This document shows, one piece after another, positions 24,434 through 34,232 of a stretch of DNA of 64,000 nucleotides. Each line of letters begins with the position of its first letter. Within the stretch, counting starts at the first letter, position 1. Under the pieces are notes generated by a model that saw only the letters and a program-made list of their open reading frames with translations, was not told where the DNA came from and did not search any database. The stretch is from an uncultured Rhodocyclaceae bacterium (GTDB lineage: Bacteria > Pseudomonadota > Gammaproteobacteria > Burkholderiales > Rhodocyclaceae), in contig CAKQRL010000006.1 in assembly GCA_934271525.1 (NCBI GenBank), positions 1 through 64,000 of the forward strand, written 5' to 3'. The translations under genes were made by a program, and so were the position numbers.

Positions 24434-25042
24434 ATGGAACATTATTTAAGTTTATTCATCCGCACCGTATTTATTGAAAATATGGCGCTCTCGTTCTTTT
24501 TGGGGATGTGTTCTTTTATTGCCATTTCCAAAAAGGTGGAAACCGCCTTGGGTTTGGGCGCAGCCATTATTGTTGTGCAAGCCATCACAGTGCCTGCCAA
24601 CAATTTGATTTACACTTTTTTGTTAAAAGAAGGCGCACTTTCTTGGGCAGGTTTGCCCGATGTGGATTTGTCCTTTTTGGGTTTGCTTTGTTATATCGGC
24701 GTGATTGCCGCCATTGTGCAGATTTTGGAAATGACTTTGGACAAATACATGCCCAGCCTTTACAACGCTTTGGGCATTTTCTTGCCTTTAATTACGGTCA
24801 ATTGCGTAGTGATGGCAGGTGCTTTGTTTATGGTGGAGCGCAACTACAATTTTGCTGAAAGCGTGGTGTATGGTTTTGGCTCAGGTGCTTCTTGGGCGTT
24901 GGCAATCGCTTTACTTGCCGCCATACGTGAAAAACTCAAATATTCCGATGTGCCGGCAGGCCTGCGTGGTTTGGGCATTACTTTTATTACCATCGGGCTG
25001 ATGTCGCTTGGGTTTATGTCGTTTTCAGGTATTCAACTTTAA
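24434..25042 (+). CDS. nqrE: Na+-NQR subunit E
   Basis: The 202-residue protein has six helices: MEHYLSLFIRTVFIENMALS, FFLGMCSFIAISKKVETALG, LGIFLPLITVNCVVMAGALF. The two Cys-containing half-helices that share the membrane 2Fe-2S cluster with NqrD are visible (GMCSF and VNCVV). Spacing of 12 bases from nqrD with AAAGGACAC upstream. Confidence 0.95.
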   Translation: MEHYLSLFIRTVFIENMALSFFLGMCSFIAISKKVETALGLGAAIIVVQAITVPANNLIYTFLLKEGALSWAGLPDVDLSFLGLLCYIGVIAAIVQILEMTLDKYMPSLYNALGIFLPLITVNCVVMAGALFMVERNYNFAESVVYGFGSGASWALAIALLAAIREKLKYSDVPAGLRGLGITFITIGLMSLGFMSFSGIQL

Positions 25043-25054
25043 AGGGAGATGGCG

Positions 25055-26278
25055 ATGAATATCGGTGAAATTTTGCTCGCCATTGGTATGTTTACTGGCG
25101 TGGTGTTGCTTTTGGCAATCATCATCATTGGCGCGCGCTCGGTTTTGGTGCAAACAGGCAAAGTGAAAATCACTTTAAATGGTGAAAAAAGCATAGAAGT
25201 TGAAGCCGGCGGCAAGCTTTTGCAAACCTTGGCAAATGAACAAGTTTTTTTGTCTTCGGCTTGCGGTGGCGGCGGCACGTGCGGGCAATGCAAATGCATT
25301 GTGAAATCGGGCGGTGGCGATATGTTGCCAACGGAAGAAGCGCATTTTAATAAAAAACAAGCCCGCGCAGGTTGGCGGCTTTCTTGCCAAACGCCTGTTA
25401 AGCAAAATATGGAAGTGGTGGTGCCCGAAGATGTTTTTGGTGTAAAAAAATGGGAATGCACGGTGGAATCCAATCACAATGTTGCCACTTACATTAAAGA
25501 ATTGGTGTTGCGCTTGCCCAAAGGCGAAGAAGTCAATTTCCGTGCGGGCGGTTATGTGCAACTGGAATGCCCGCCGCATCAAGTTGCTTACAAAGATTTT
25601 GCCATTGAAGAAGAATACCGCCCAGAGTGGGACAAATTCAACATTTGGCGCTATGTCTCCAAAGTTACTGAACCCGTTGTGCGGGCTTATTCTATGGCGA
25701 ATTACCCCGAAGAAAAGGGCATTGTTAAATTTAATATTCGTGTGGCAACGCCGCCCAAAGCGCGCGATGATATCCCGCCGGGCAAAATGTCTTCTTATGT
25801 TTTTTCTTTAAAACCGGGCGACAAAATCACCGTTTATGGTCCTTTTGGGGAATTTTTTGCCAAAGAAACCGATGCCGAAATGGTGTTTGTTGGCGGCGGC
25901 GCTGGAATGGCGCCAATGCGCTCACACATTTTTGACCAATTAAAACGCATCAAAACCAAACGCAAAATTTCTTTTTGGTATGGCGCACGTTCTTTGCGTG
26001 AAGCGTTTTACATTGAAGAATTCAACCAGTTGGCAGAAGAAAACCCCAATTTTACGTGGCATTTGGCTTTGTCGGACGCTTTGCCAGAAGACAATTGGAA
26101 AGGCTACACGGGTTTTATTCACCAAGTGTTGTTTGACCATTATTTGAAAGACCACCCAGCGCCAGAAGATTGTGAATTTTATATGTGCGGCCCCGGCCCA
26201 ATGACGCGCGCCACCATTGAAATGTTGCACAATTTGGGCGTGGAAGATGAAAACATTTTGTTGGATAATTTTGGTTGA
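25055..26278 (+). CDS. nqrF: Na+-NQR subunit F, NADH-oxidising flavoprotein
   Basis: The product is 407 residues from ATG 25055, chosen because AAAGGGAG then has proper spacing (ATG 25049 would lie inside it). One N-terminal helix precedes a plant-type 2Fe-2S domain (SSACGGGGTCGQCKC plus LSC), then FAD (VRAYSMANYPEEKGIVKFNI) and NADH-binding domains (MVFVGGGAGMAPMRSHIFDQ, YMCGPGPMTRATIEML). It is the entry point for electrons from NADH and the last gene of the operon; no apbE follows. Confidence 0.96.
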   Translation: MNIGEILLAIGMFTGVVLLLAIIIIGARSVLVQTGKVKITLNGEKSIEVEAGGKLLQTLANEQVFLSSACGGGGTCGQCKCIVKSGGGDMLPTEEAHFNKKQARAGWRLSCQTPVKQNMEVVVPEDVFGVKKWECTVESNHNVATYIKELVLRLPKGEEVNFRAGGYVQLECPPHQVAYKDFAIEEEYRPEWDKFNIWRYVSKVTEPVVRAYSMANYPEEKGIVKFNIRVATPPKARDDIPPGKMSSYVFSLKPGDKITVYGPFGEFFAKETDAEMVFVGGGAGMAPMRSHIFDQLKRIKTKRKISFWYGARSLREAFYIEEFNQLAEENPNFTWHLALSDALPEDNWKGYTGFIHQVLFDHYLKDHPAPEDCEFYMCGPGPMTRATIEMLHNLGVEDENILLDNFG

Positions 26279-26280
26279 TT

Positions 26281-26340
26281 TTTTTCCACGGTAAACCTAG
26301 AATTTTTTTGAAAATTTTTGAAGGTTGACCGTGGATTTTT
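26281..26340. repeat. Inverted pair of the CCACGGTMAAC element
   Basis: CCACGGTAAAC, T7-GAAAA tract, GTTGACCGTGG, then ATTTTT. It lies immediately after nqrF and before mod, and probably ends the nqr transcript. Confidence 0.9.
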
Positions 26341-26357
26341 GAAAATGGATATTGAAA

Positions 26358-28180
26358 ATGAACGAAAAAGAATTATTAGAATTGTTAAAAAACGAATTTG
26401 GCACACATTTAAAACAACGTGCGCGTGAAAAGGATGCCGATTTATTAACATTTTTATTAAACAATAAAGATTTTAAAACCCGTTTTTTTGAAAACATTGC
26501 AGGCGCACTTGTTTTTAAAGAAAGGGAATTTTTGCGTTTTTGTGAAAGTTATGTTTTGAATAAAAGTTTTACCCGTTTTAAAAACAAAATTGGTTTGAGT
26601 TTTGAAAATGAAGAATTGTTGAAAAAAAATGAAAACACCATTTTAAATTTTCCATTTAAAGATTGTGTTTTAAAAGGTGCGCAAACAAAAGACGATGAAA
26701 AAGAAAACGAATTGTTTTTTAATGAAATTTTAGCCCAAACGGAAATTGACGTTTTGTTTCAACCAAAGGCTTTGCATAATTTTGAATTGATTCAAAAAGA
26801 AAATAATAAAAACATTCAAAATGTTTTAAGCGTCACAACCCCCCTCCCCCCAATTTTTTAATTAAGGGGAATAATTTATTAGCCTTGCACACTTTAAAAA
26901 ATCGTGCGGATATTTATGGCAAAGTCAAATTGATTTACATTGACCCGCCTTATAACACGGGCAATGATAGTTTTAATTACAACGACAATTTTAATCATTC
27001 CACATGGTTGTGTTTTATGAAAAACCGCTTGGAAATTGCGCGGGATTTTTTGCGCGATGACGGCGTGATTTTCGTGCAATGCGATGACAACGAGCAAGCT
27101 TATTTGAAAGTTTTAATGGATGAGATTTTTGGGAGAGAGAATTTTGTGAGTTGTTTTATATGGAAAAAAAATAAAAGCGGTAATCAAAATGCAATTTATA
27201 TGTCAGTGCAACATGAGTATATATTAGCTTATGTTTTAAATTTAAAAAAAGAAAAATGGCGAATTTCGTATTCGCAAAATGATTTAAAAGATTATAAGGA
27301 AAAAGACGAAAAAGGATTTTTTTATTGGAAACCATCTTACCATTCCACCAGGGGAAAAGATTTAACAATAAATTACAAACAAAAAGAATATCTTTTACCA
27401 AAATGTATTTATTCAGAGAATAAAGTTTTAAAATTATTAAATGATGACGACGGTGCTTTTAGAAAAAATTCTAAAGGAGAGATGGCATTTTACATTAAAC
27501 AAAGAATAAAAAATGGTATGTTACCTTATTCTTTATTGAATCCAAAAGATTTTCCAATGACAGAAGATGCCATTAAAGAAATACGAGATTTATTTGGTTT
27601 TAATATTTTTGATACACCGAAGCCTGAAAAACTCATTTCTTATTTAATTGATATAACTACAAACGAAAACGACCTTGTAATGGACTTTTTTGCAGGAAGT
27701 GGCACCACGCTAGCCGTGGCGCACAAAATGAATCGCCGTTGGGTTGGCATTGAACAAATGGATTACATTGAAAACATCACCAAAGAACGCTTGAAAAAAG
27801 TGTTGAATGGCGAACAAGGCGGCATTTCAAAAGCGGTGAATTTTAACGGCGGCGGCAGTTTTGTTTATTGTGAATTGATGCCTTTAAACGCCGTTTTCAA
27901 ACAAAAAATCAAAAAAGTCAAAACCCAAAATGATTGGGATGAACTATTTGAAGATTTAAAACAAAAAGCTTTTGTGGATTACCGCATGGATATCCAAAAC
28001 TTATTAAAAGACAAAGATTTTTTTGAATTAAATTCAACTGACAAAAAAGAAATTCTCTTTCAAATTTTGGATAAAAATATGGATTATATGCTTTACACCG
28101 ATATTGAAGATCGCGACCACCCTATTGATAAAGAAACAATCGCTTTAAACAAAATCTTTTACGGAGAAAAAAATGAATAA
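26358..28180 (+). CDS. mod: Type III restriction-modification methyltransferase Mod, frameshifted in a C6TC6 tract
   Basis: Two frames make one adenine-N6 methyltransferase of about 607 residues. The N-terminal part (MNEKELLELLKNEFGTHLKQ ... NVLSVTTPLPP) stops at 26861 just after a C6TC6 tract (26839-26851). The rest is one frame off and begins NFLIKGNNLLALHTLKNR, the normal Mod sequence before motif IV DPPYNTGND; motif I is DFFAGSGTTLA. One extra C would restore the frame. The central target-recognition domain (about 27130-27650) is even more AT-rich than its surroundings. Mod sets the DNA specificity for both methylation and cleavage. Poly-C/G tracts in mod genes are known phase-variation switches, but an assembly error cannot be excluded. 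The res gene overlaps its end. Confidence 0.8.
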
Positions 28181-30788
28181 CAAAAAAACACTGAAAGAAG
28201 AAATTGCAGAAAAAAAAGGCACTGAAAACATAGAAAAAATTGAATTGCTTTCGCATATTACGCAAAATTTAAACAAAACATTGCGCATTTATCAAAAAAA
28301 TGCCTTGCGTTATTATTTGGCAAATTTTAAATACAAAGAATTTAACCGCCACCATTTAATGTTCAATATGGCAACGGGCAGCGGCAAAACTCTGGTGATG
28401 GCTGCTATTATTTTGGATTGTTACAAAAGAGGTTACCGCAACTTTTTGTTTTTTGTGGATAGAACATATATTGTGGCAAAAACGCGCGATAATTTTACAA
28501 ACAACAAAAGCGCAAAATATTTGTTTGCAGAAAATATCAATATTGATAACAAAAAAATAGCCATCAACGTTGTGGATAGTTTTGAAGATTCCAAAGAAAA
28601 TGCCATCAACATTTCTTTTAAAACCGTGCAAGGATTGTATAGTTTATTTAATAGTGAAAAAGAAAATGCCATCACATTTGAAAATTTTGAAAATCGCAAA
28701 ATCGTCTTTTTAGCCGATGAAGCACACCATTTGAATGCCGACACCAAAAAACAAACAAAAGACGAAGAAAATATAAAAAAAGGTTGGGAAGATATTATCA
28801 ACAAAGCCTTTGCCGCTAACCCTGACAATTTAATGTTTGAATTTACTGCCACTATTCCTAGAATTGATATTGTTTTAGAAAAATACAAAGACAAAATTAT
28901 TGCCGATTATGATTTGAAACAATTTTGCGAAGAGCAATTTAGCAAAAAAATATTTTTATTAAAATATGAAAATAGAGCCATCAATAATCGTTTTTTAGGC
29001 GCTATTCTTTTGAATATTTTCCGCCAATTAGTGGCAAAAAAATATTTGCCCAAACAACACCATTTTAAACCCGTGATGCTTTTTAAAAGCGAAACCATTG
29101 CAACATCCGAAGCCATACAAATAGAATTTTTGGAATATGTTGAAAAATTAAAAGTAAAAGACATCCGCAACTTTTATTCTTTTGTGAATGCTGACAATCA
29201 AGGTTTTGAATTATTAGCAAAAAGCAAAGAGTTTTTCAAAGAATATTGGGGGGATAATTTTTCACAAAATTTATTAGAAATGATTCAAGCCGAAATCAAT
29301 GAAAATGTTTGTTTAAATGTGAATAATGATTCTCAAGCGGAAAGGAATCAGTTGTTATTAAACAGCTTGGAAAGTGTTGAAAACCCCATCCGCGTGATTT
29401 TTGCCGTGGATAAATTAAATGAAGGTTGGGATGTTTTAAATTTATTTGATATTGTGCGCACCAAATCCGAAGAAAGCAGAACAATTCCAAAAGCAACAAC
29501 AACCAAAGAAGCACAGTTGATTGGGCGCGGCGCACGCTATTGTCCTTTTCCTTTTGATGATGGCGATTTATACAAACGCAAATTTGATAACGAGCGCCAT
29601 CCTTTAAGTGCTTTGGAAAGTTTAAGCTACCACACCATCAATTCCGTGGATTACATCAATAAGTTAAATGAAGCCTTGGAAGAAATGGGTATTACGCCAG
29701 AAAAAACCGCAAAAGAAATCACTTTAAATTTAAACAAAAAAGCCAAAAAAATGCAGAAAGACGGAATAAAAGCAATTTCCTTGGCATTAAATAGCCGCAG
29801 TGAACCGCTGCCGTTGTTGGATAAACCGATTGATAATAAAATTAAAGCAAATAAAATTTTTAAAGGCATGCAAATTCCATTGATTAGAACAAACCGAGTG
29901 GAAGAAATTGAAGTATTTTCAAGTGATGAAGAAAAAAAGACCATTTTTAAGACTTTTCATTTGAAAGAAATTCCATTGTCCATTTGGCAAAAAGCATTGA
30001 ATCAAACGCAAACAGGGAATTTAAATTTTCAAAGTTTGCATAAAGAATTTAAATTTTCATCCCGCACGGAATTTTTTGAATTTGTGCAAAATGAAACGTG
30101 TATTGTTCACAAAAGCCAACAAACGAAGGGCAGAGAAGAACAATTAGGCATTGCTGCATTTATTTTGGAAAATTTTCAAAAAAAATGGGATGAAGAAAAA
30201 AATAAAAAAATCAATTACAAAGTGTTTGATTTTGAAATCAAACATCATTTTGAATTAGAAAAACGTACAATATGGAGCAAAAACGAAGCAACATCTTGCA
30301 AAGAATACGATTGGTTGGTTTATGACAAATGCTTGAATGATTCTGAATTGGAAATTAGTTTTTTAGATTTTATAGAAACGCATAAAACTGAAATTGATGC
30401 CGTTTTTAAAAATTGGTTGGTTATTCGCAACGAGCAATACAAAGACTTGGTGCTTTATAACAATGATGAAAAATCTCCTTCTTATGCCGAACGTTTTTTC
30501 CCTGATTTTATATTTTGGGGAGAATACCAATCGGGAGATAAAATTGCCATTGAATGTTTTATGGAATCCAAAGGCGAACATTTAATAGAAAAAGACAAAT
30601 GGAAAGAAAATTTATTAAAATCCCTAAAAGGTGAATGTATTCAAAAAAACAACAATAAAATTTTTGTGGAAGGTTTATGCTTTTTCCGCACAAAAGCAGA
30701 AAATCACGCCTTTAAAGATGATTTTTGGAAATTTATAGAAAAATACAAAAAAAATCCACGGTCAACCGATTATTTTTTTCAAAAATAA
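28173..30788 (+). CDS. res: Type III restriction endonuclease Res subunit
   Basis: The 871-residue product has an SF2 helicase core: Q-like LRIYQKNALRYYLANF, Walker A FNMATGSGKT, DEAH box FLADEAHHLNAD, motif III FTATIP, motif V/VI VDKLNEGWDVLNL and QLIGRGARYCPF. The C-terminal PD-(D/E)xK nuclease is FFPDFIFWG ... IECFMESKGEHL. It cleaves DNA with Mod when two unmodified sites face each other. It overlaps mod by eight bases. The last residues, NPRSTDYFFQK, are encoded by the dispersed repeat. Low GC compared with nqr suggests horizontal acquisition. Confidence 0.92.
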   Translation: MNNKKTLKEEIAEKKGTENIEKIELLSHITQNLNKTLRIYQKNALRYYLANFKYKEFNRHHLMFNMATGSGKTLVMAAIILDCYKRGYRNFLFFVDRTYIVAKTRDNFTNNKSAKYLFAENINIDNKKIAINVVDSFEDSKENAINISFKTVQGLYSLFNSEKENAITFENFENRKIVFLADEAHHLNADTKKQTKDEENIKKGWEDIINKAFAANPDNLMFEFTATIPRIDIVLEKYKDKIIADYDLKQFCEEQFSKKIFLLKYENRAINNRFLGAILLNIFRQLVAKKYLPKQHHFKPVMLFKSETIATSEAIQIEFLEYVEKLKVKDIRNFYSFVNADNQGFELLAKSKEFFKEYWGDNFSQNLLEMIQAEINENVCLNVNNDSQAERNQLLLNSLESVENPIRVIFAVDKLNEGWDVLNLFDIVRTKSEESRTIPKATTTKEAQLIGRGARYCPFPFDDGDLYKRKFDNERHPLSALESLSYHTINSVDYINKLNEALEEMGITPEKTAKEITLNLNKKAKKMQKDGIKAISLALNSRSEPLPLLDKPIDNKIKANKIFKGMQIPLIRTNRVEEIEVFSSDEEKKTIFKTFHLKEIPLSIWQKALNQTQTGNLNFQSLHKEFKFSSRTEFFEFVQNETCIVHKSQQTKGREEQLGIAAFILENFQKKWDEEKNKKINYKVFDFEIKHHFELEKRTIWSKNEATSCKEYDWLVYDKCLNDSELEISFLDFIETHKTEIDAVFKNWLVIRNEQYKDLVLYNNDEKSPSYAERFFPDFIFWGEYQSGDKIAIECFMESKGEHLIEKDKWKENLLKSLKGECIQKNNNKIFVEGLCFFRTKAENHAFKDDFWKFIEKYKKNPRSTDYFFQK

Positions 30789-30810
30789 AAAACGTTGACC
30801 GTGGATTTTT
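30751..30810. repeat. Inverted pair of the CCACGGTMAAC element overlapping the 3' end of res
   Basis: CCACGGTCAAC (inside res), ATTTTTTTCAAAAA, then GTTGACCGTGG and ATTTTT. It lies between convergent res and malY/patB-like genes. Confidence 0.9.
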
Positions 30811-30823
30811 ATTTTTAAAAAGT

Positions 30824-31960
30824 TTAAAACGCCGATTCAATGCAGGATAATCCGGCGTTTAATTGCCTTGGTGTGGTGCCGAAGTTAAGCCGCAAAAAGT
30901 TTGGTGCGCCAAAATCCGCACCGTTGGATAAACCAATGCCGTGGTTTTCAAAAAACGCTTCCGGGTTCTTTTGGTTTAAGGCGCGCGCATCAATCCACGC
31001 CAAATAGGTAGCTTCTACCCAATGCGTTTTGAGTTTTGGCAAAGCGTTGATGCGTTTAAAAACTTCTTCTCGGTTTTGGTGCAAGACGTTGAGCAAGGCT
31101 TTGCGCCATTCATCGCAACTTGAAAACGCCGCACGCGCGGCTTCCAATCCCAAAACATTCACATCCGGCACAATGCCCGCTTTGGCAGCCAAAAAGCGCG
31201 CGCGCAATTTTTCATCTGGGATAATTGCAAAAGCAGCAGCCAAGCCCGGCAGGTTATAAGTTTTGGAAGGCGCCATCAAGGTAATGGCGTTTTGTTCGGC
31301 GATTTTTAAAAAAGGAATATGGGCGCGTTTATCCAACATCAAATCGGCGTGGATTTCATCTGAGCAAACTGCAATGTTGTAATGCGTTGCCAAATCGGCG
31401 AGTTGTTGCAATTCTTCAATTTGCCACGCACGCCCCACAGGGTTGTGCGGGTGGCACAAAAACAAAATGGAATCGGGCGCGGCTTTTTGAAAGGCTTTTT
31501 CTAAATTCGCAAAATCCATGCGCCATTCGTTTTTGTTTTTTTCAGGTTCGTTGGATGGCGCAAGCAAAGGCACATCAATGCGTTTTTTGTTGTTCAAAAT
31601 GGGCGCTTTTAAAAAAGGCGGATATACTGGCGGCATCACGATAATGTTACCGCTTGCAAAACGCGCCACCACGTTCAAAGCGAGCACCAAACCCGGAATC
31701 CAAATAATCCAATCGGGCGAAAGGGCATAATCGTATTGCGCTGCCGCATAGTTTGCGATGGTTTCATTCAACGCCAAATCGGGTGTGGTGTAGCCCAAAA
31801 CAGGATGTTGCAAGCGTTTTTGAATGGCGGCAATAACCTGATTAGGCGCGGCAAAATCCATATCCGCCACCCAAAATGGCAAAATATCGCGCCCTTTGTA
31901 TTTTTCCCATTTTAAAGAATGCGTATTTTGGCGCGCAATAGGCGTTTGAAAGTCAAACAT
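30824..31960 (-). CDS. MalY/PatB-type PLP-dependent cystathionine beta-lyase
   Basis: This 378-residue fold-type-I aminotransferase-like enzyme has FWVADMDFAAP, LSPDWIIWIPGLVLALNVVA, FLCHPHNPVGRAW, VCSDEIHADLM and PLP lysine in MAPSKTYNLPGLAAA. MalY/PatB enzymes split cystathionine to homocysteine, pyruvate and ammonia; E. coli MalY also represses MalT, which I would not infer here. Length is normal. It is a single gene between two repeat pairs. Confidence 0.9.
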   Translation of the reverse strand: MFDFQTPIARQNTHSLKWEKYKGRDILPFWVADMDFAAPNQVIAAIQKRLQHPVLGYTTPDLALNETIANYAAAQYDYALSPDWIIWIPGLVLALNVVARFASGNIIVMPPVYPPFLKAPILNNKKRIDVPLLAPSNEPEKNKNEWRMDFANLEKAFQKAAPDSILFLCHPHNPVGRAWQIEELQQLADLATHYNIAVCSDEIHADLMLDKRAHIPFLKIAEQNAITLMAPSKTYNLPGLAAAFAIIPDEKLRARFLAAKAGIVPDVNVLGLEAARAAFSSCDEWRKALLNVLHQNREEVFKRINALPKLKTHWVEATYLAWIDARALNQKNPEAFFENHGIGLSNGADFGAPNFLRLNFGTTPRQLNAGLSCIESAF

Positions 31961-31984
31961 TTAAAAAATCCTTGATAAAAAACA

Positions 31985-32046
31985 AAAAAATCCACGGTAA
32001 ACCTTAAAAAATTTTCAAAAAAAATTTTTGTTTACCGTGGATTTTT
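31985..32046. repeat. Inverted pair of the CCACGGTMAAC element giving the pyrX stop
   Basis: CCACGGTAAAC, ATTTTCAAAAAAAA, GTTTACCGTGG. On the minus strand the right arm (read leftwards) supplies CCA-CGG-TAA, the end of pyrX. Confidence 0.9.
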
Positions 32047-33306
32047 GTTTTGAAAAACTATTTTGCCGTCAATGATGGTGTGGTGCACTTTGCCTTTTAA
32101 CGTTTTATTCAAAAAGGGCGAGTTTTTGCCGCGGCTTTTTAAATTTTGTGCGTTTAAAATCCATGTTTCTTCGGGGTTGAATAAAATCAAATCCGCTGGT
32201 GCGTCAATTTTTAAAGTGCCAAGATGATGAAGCCCCAAAATTTTGGCGGGGAATCGCGTTAAAAAGGCAAGCGCTTCTAAAAGATTTAAACCTTGCGATT
32301 TTGCCCATTGCAGTGTTAAAGGCAACAACACTTCCAAACCGGTTGCGCCGGGTTTAGCTTCACCAAATGGCAAGAGTTTGTCGTCTGCGCCAACGGGCGT
32401 GTGGTCAGAAGCAATCGGCATTTTGGCGTGGATAATGGCTTGCGATAAAGCGTTTTTGTCCGATTCAGCGCGCAAAGGCGGGTTAAAACGCGCTTGGGTG
32501 TTGAAATAATCGGTATCGGAATCGGTCATTAGCAAATGATGAATATCCACATCAAAAGTAACAGGCAAGCCCGCCGCAATGGCGCCCAACACAACTTGCA
32601 CGCCCGCTTTGGATGAGAGTTTGTGAAAATGCAAGGGCAATGGAATTTCACGAAGCAAAGCCAAAAATGTGGCAATGGCAATGGTTTCTGCCGCCACGGG
32701 AATGGTGGCTAAACCTAATCGGTCAGCAATCACGCCCGAGTGCGCCGAACCGTTTTTGGAAAGCCAATAGTCTTGCGGTTCCACCCAAAGCGCAAAACCA
32801 AAAGTGGCAGCGTATTCCATGGCGCGGTGCAAAATTTCGGTGTTGATAATCGGGCGGCTGGCTTGTGAAAAAGCAACGCAACCGGCTTTTTTCAAACCAG
32901 CAAGTTCGGATAATTGTTCGCCTTTTAAGCCTAATGTTAAAGCGCCCAAAGGCAACACTTTGGATTTTTTGATGTCGCGCGCGCGATGCACCAAGCGGTC
33001 GGCCAATTCGGGTTCGTCCAAAGGCGGGTCGGTGTCTGGCGGCACCACCAAAGAAGTAATGCCGCCAGCCACAGCGGCTTCCAATTCGGCTTCAATGCTG
33101 TTTAAGCGGGCGCTCAAATCAATTAAACCCGGGGATAACACCAAACCTGTTGCATCAATGGTTTCATCGGCTTCAAAAGGCGCTGATTCGCCCGTTTTGG
33201 TGATGGCAGCGATTTTGCCTTTTTGAATCCACAAAGAAAAACCATCACCGTCCAAAGCTTGGGCGGGGTCGACAATGTGGGCGTTTTGAATGTGTAGGCT
33301 TTTCAT
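32032..33306 (-). CDS. pyrX: PyrX, non-catalytic dihydroorotase homologue associated with PyrB
   Basis: The 424-residue product has the amidohydrolase fold of multifunctional-type dihydroorotases (GLVLSPGLIDLSARLNS, SDHTPVGADDKLLPFGEAKP, FLTRFPAKILGLHHLGTL). The metal-binding HxH of active enzymes (DLHVHLR) is replaced by DLSARLN at residues 63-69, so it should not bind the catalytic zincs. In Pseudomonas such an inactive PyrC' (PyrX) forms a dodecamer with PyrB and supports aspartate transcarbamoylase assembly. It sits downstream of the NYN gene, overlapping it by four bases, with pyrB beyond. Confidence 0.88.
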   Translation of the reverse strand: MKSLHIQNAHIVDPAQALDGDGFSLWIQKGKIAAITKTGESAPFEADETIDATGLVLSPGLIDLSARLNSIEAELEAAVAGGITSLVVPPDTDPPLDEPELADRLVHRARDIKKSKVLPLGALTLGLKGEQLSELAGLKKAGCVAFSQASRPIINTEILHRAMEYAATFGFALWVEPQDYWLSKNGSAHSGVIADRLGLATIPVAAETIAIATFLALLREIPLPLHFHKLSSKAGVQVVLGAIAAGLPVTFDVDIHHLLMTDSDTDYFNTQARFNPPLRAESDKNALSQAIIHAKMPIASDHTPVGADDKLLPFGEAKPGATGLEVLLPLTLQWAKSQGLNLLEALAFLTRFPAKILGLHHLGTLKIDAPADLILFNPEETWILNAQNLKSRGKNSPFLNKTLKGKVHHTIIDGKIVFQNKNPR

Positions 33307-34211
33307 AATTGCGCGGGGGATTGTAATAAAACGCTGATGGCTTCGCGAAAGCAGTTGCGCATCAAGCGTTTTTGAGAATCGCTCAAAGCGCCGCGGTTGA
33401 GCGTGGAATAGGTGTGAAAAACAAGTTGTTTATCAATTTCGCGGCTGATAATGCCCGGTTGCGGCATAGCGTGGAACCATTCTTCTGACGGGCGCGAAGC
33501 CACAAAGCTATCCACAGCGTTACGAATAATTGCCTCGTCTTCGGCGGAAACTTCGTCAAAATCATACGCATTGTCATTGTTGGCTTGCGGCGCAGGCACG
33601 GTGATATTCAAAGGTTCGTTGTTGAAATAATGCTCGGTTTGGTATTTTTGGTATTGCGCAAAAGGCACAATATCGTTGGCATTCAATTTGATAACGGCAT
33701 CTGCCAAGGAAATATTTTCCAAACTTTGTGCGTGGTGAATGCCCAAATCCGGCGCATCCAAACCAAGCAATGCCACGCGAATGCCGTAACGTTGCGCACG
33801 TTCAATGGCATCGGCAATGTCGTTGTCGCCCGAGATAATCATTGCATTTTGTATGGCGTTGTTGGATGAAAGCTCAATTAAATCAATCACAATTTTGGTA
33901 TCCACGCCTTTTTGTTGGCCGCGGTTGTTGATATGCCCCAAACGCAGTTTGACCCCCGGAATTTCATTCAAACGGCGGTGTTCGGTGGTTGGATCGTTTT
34001 TGATGGCGTCATACCAATAAATGCGCAAAAGTTGTGCTTCTGGAAACACAGCTTTGCCTTTTTCCACCAAAAACTGCATAAAGGCTTTTGGGTCGGTTAA
34101 ATTCAAGTCGCTACGCGAGCGGCTTTGGCGCTGACTTAAAATCTGCACCATTTGACTACACAAATAACCAGCATCAATAAAAATGGCAAATTTTTCCACG
34201 GTATACCTCAT
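33303..34211 (-). CDS. NYN-domain (LabA/DUF88-like) putative ribonuclease
   Basis: The product is about 300 residues. An N-terminal NYN/PIN-like domain shows the acidic residues expected at the active site: FAIFIDAGY, KGVDTKIVIDLIEL and IISGDNDIADAIERAQR. A central linker is Asn-rich and the C-terminal 80 residues are helical and unassigned. NYN proteins are usually RNases or RNA-associated. It lies inside the pyrimidine cluster, between pyrB and pyrX, overlapping pyrX by four bases. ATG 34211 is possible, but GTG 34199 (MEKFAIFIDAG), preceded by AGG in the repeat arm, may be the true start. Confidence 0.8.
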   Translation of the reverse strand: MRYTVEKFAIFIDAGYLCSQMVQILSQRQSRSRSDLNLTDPKAFMQFLVEKGKAVFPEAQLLRIYWYDAIKNDPTTEHRRLNEIPGVKLRLGHINNRGQQKGVDTKIVIDLIELSSNNAIQNAMIISGDNDIADAIERAQRYGIRVALLGLDAPDLGIHHAQSLENISLADAVIKLNANDIVPFAQYQKYQTEHYFNNEPLNITVPAPQANNDNAYDFDEVSAEDEAIIRNAVDSFVASRPSEEWFHAMPQPGIISREIDKQLVFHTYSTLNRGALSDSQKRLMRNCFREAISVLLQSPAQL

Positions 34212-34226
34212 ATTTTTTTCAAAAAT
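34191..34226. repeat. Single CCACGGTMAAC-type copy at the NYN gene start
   Basis: CCACGGTATAC followed by CTCATATTTTTTTCAAAAA. On the minus strand it provides AGGTATACC-GTG-GAA-AAA, a possible ribosome binding site and start codon. Confidence 0.75.
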
Positions 34227-34232
34227 TAAAAA

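Noticed and set aside
32032..33306. Active dihydroorotase PyrC
   Set aside because: The HxH zinc motif is missing, so it matches the non-catalytic PyrX type; an active pyrC is expected elsewhere.
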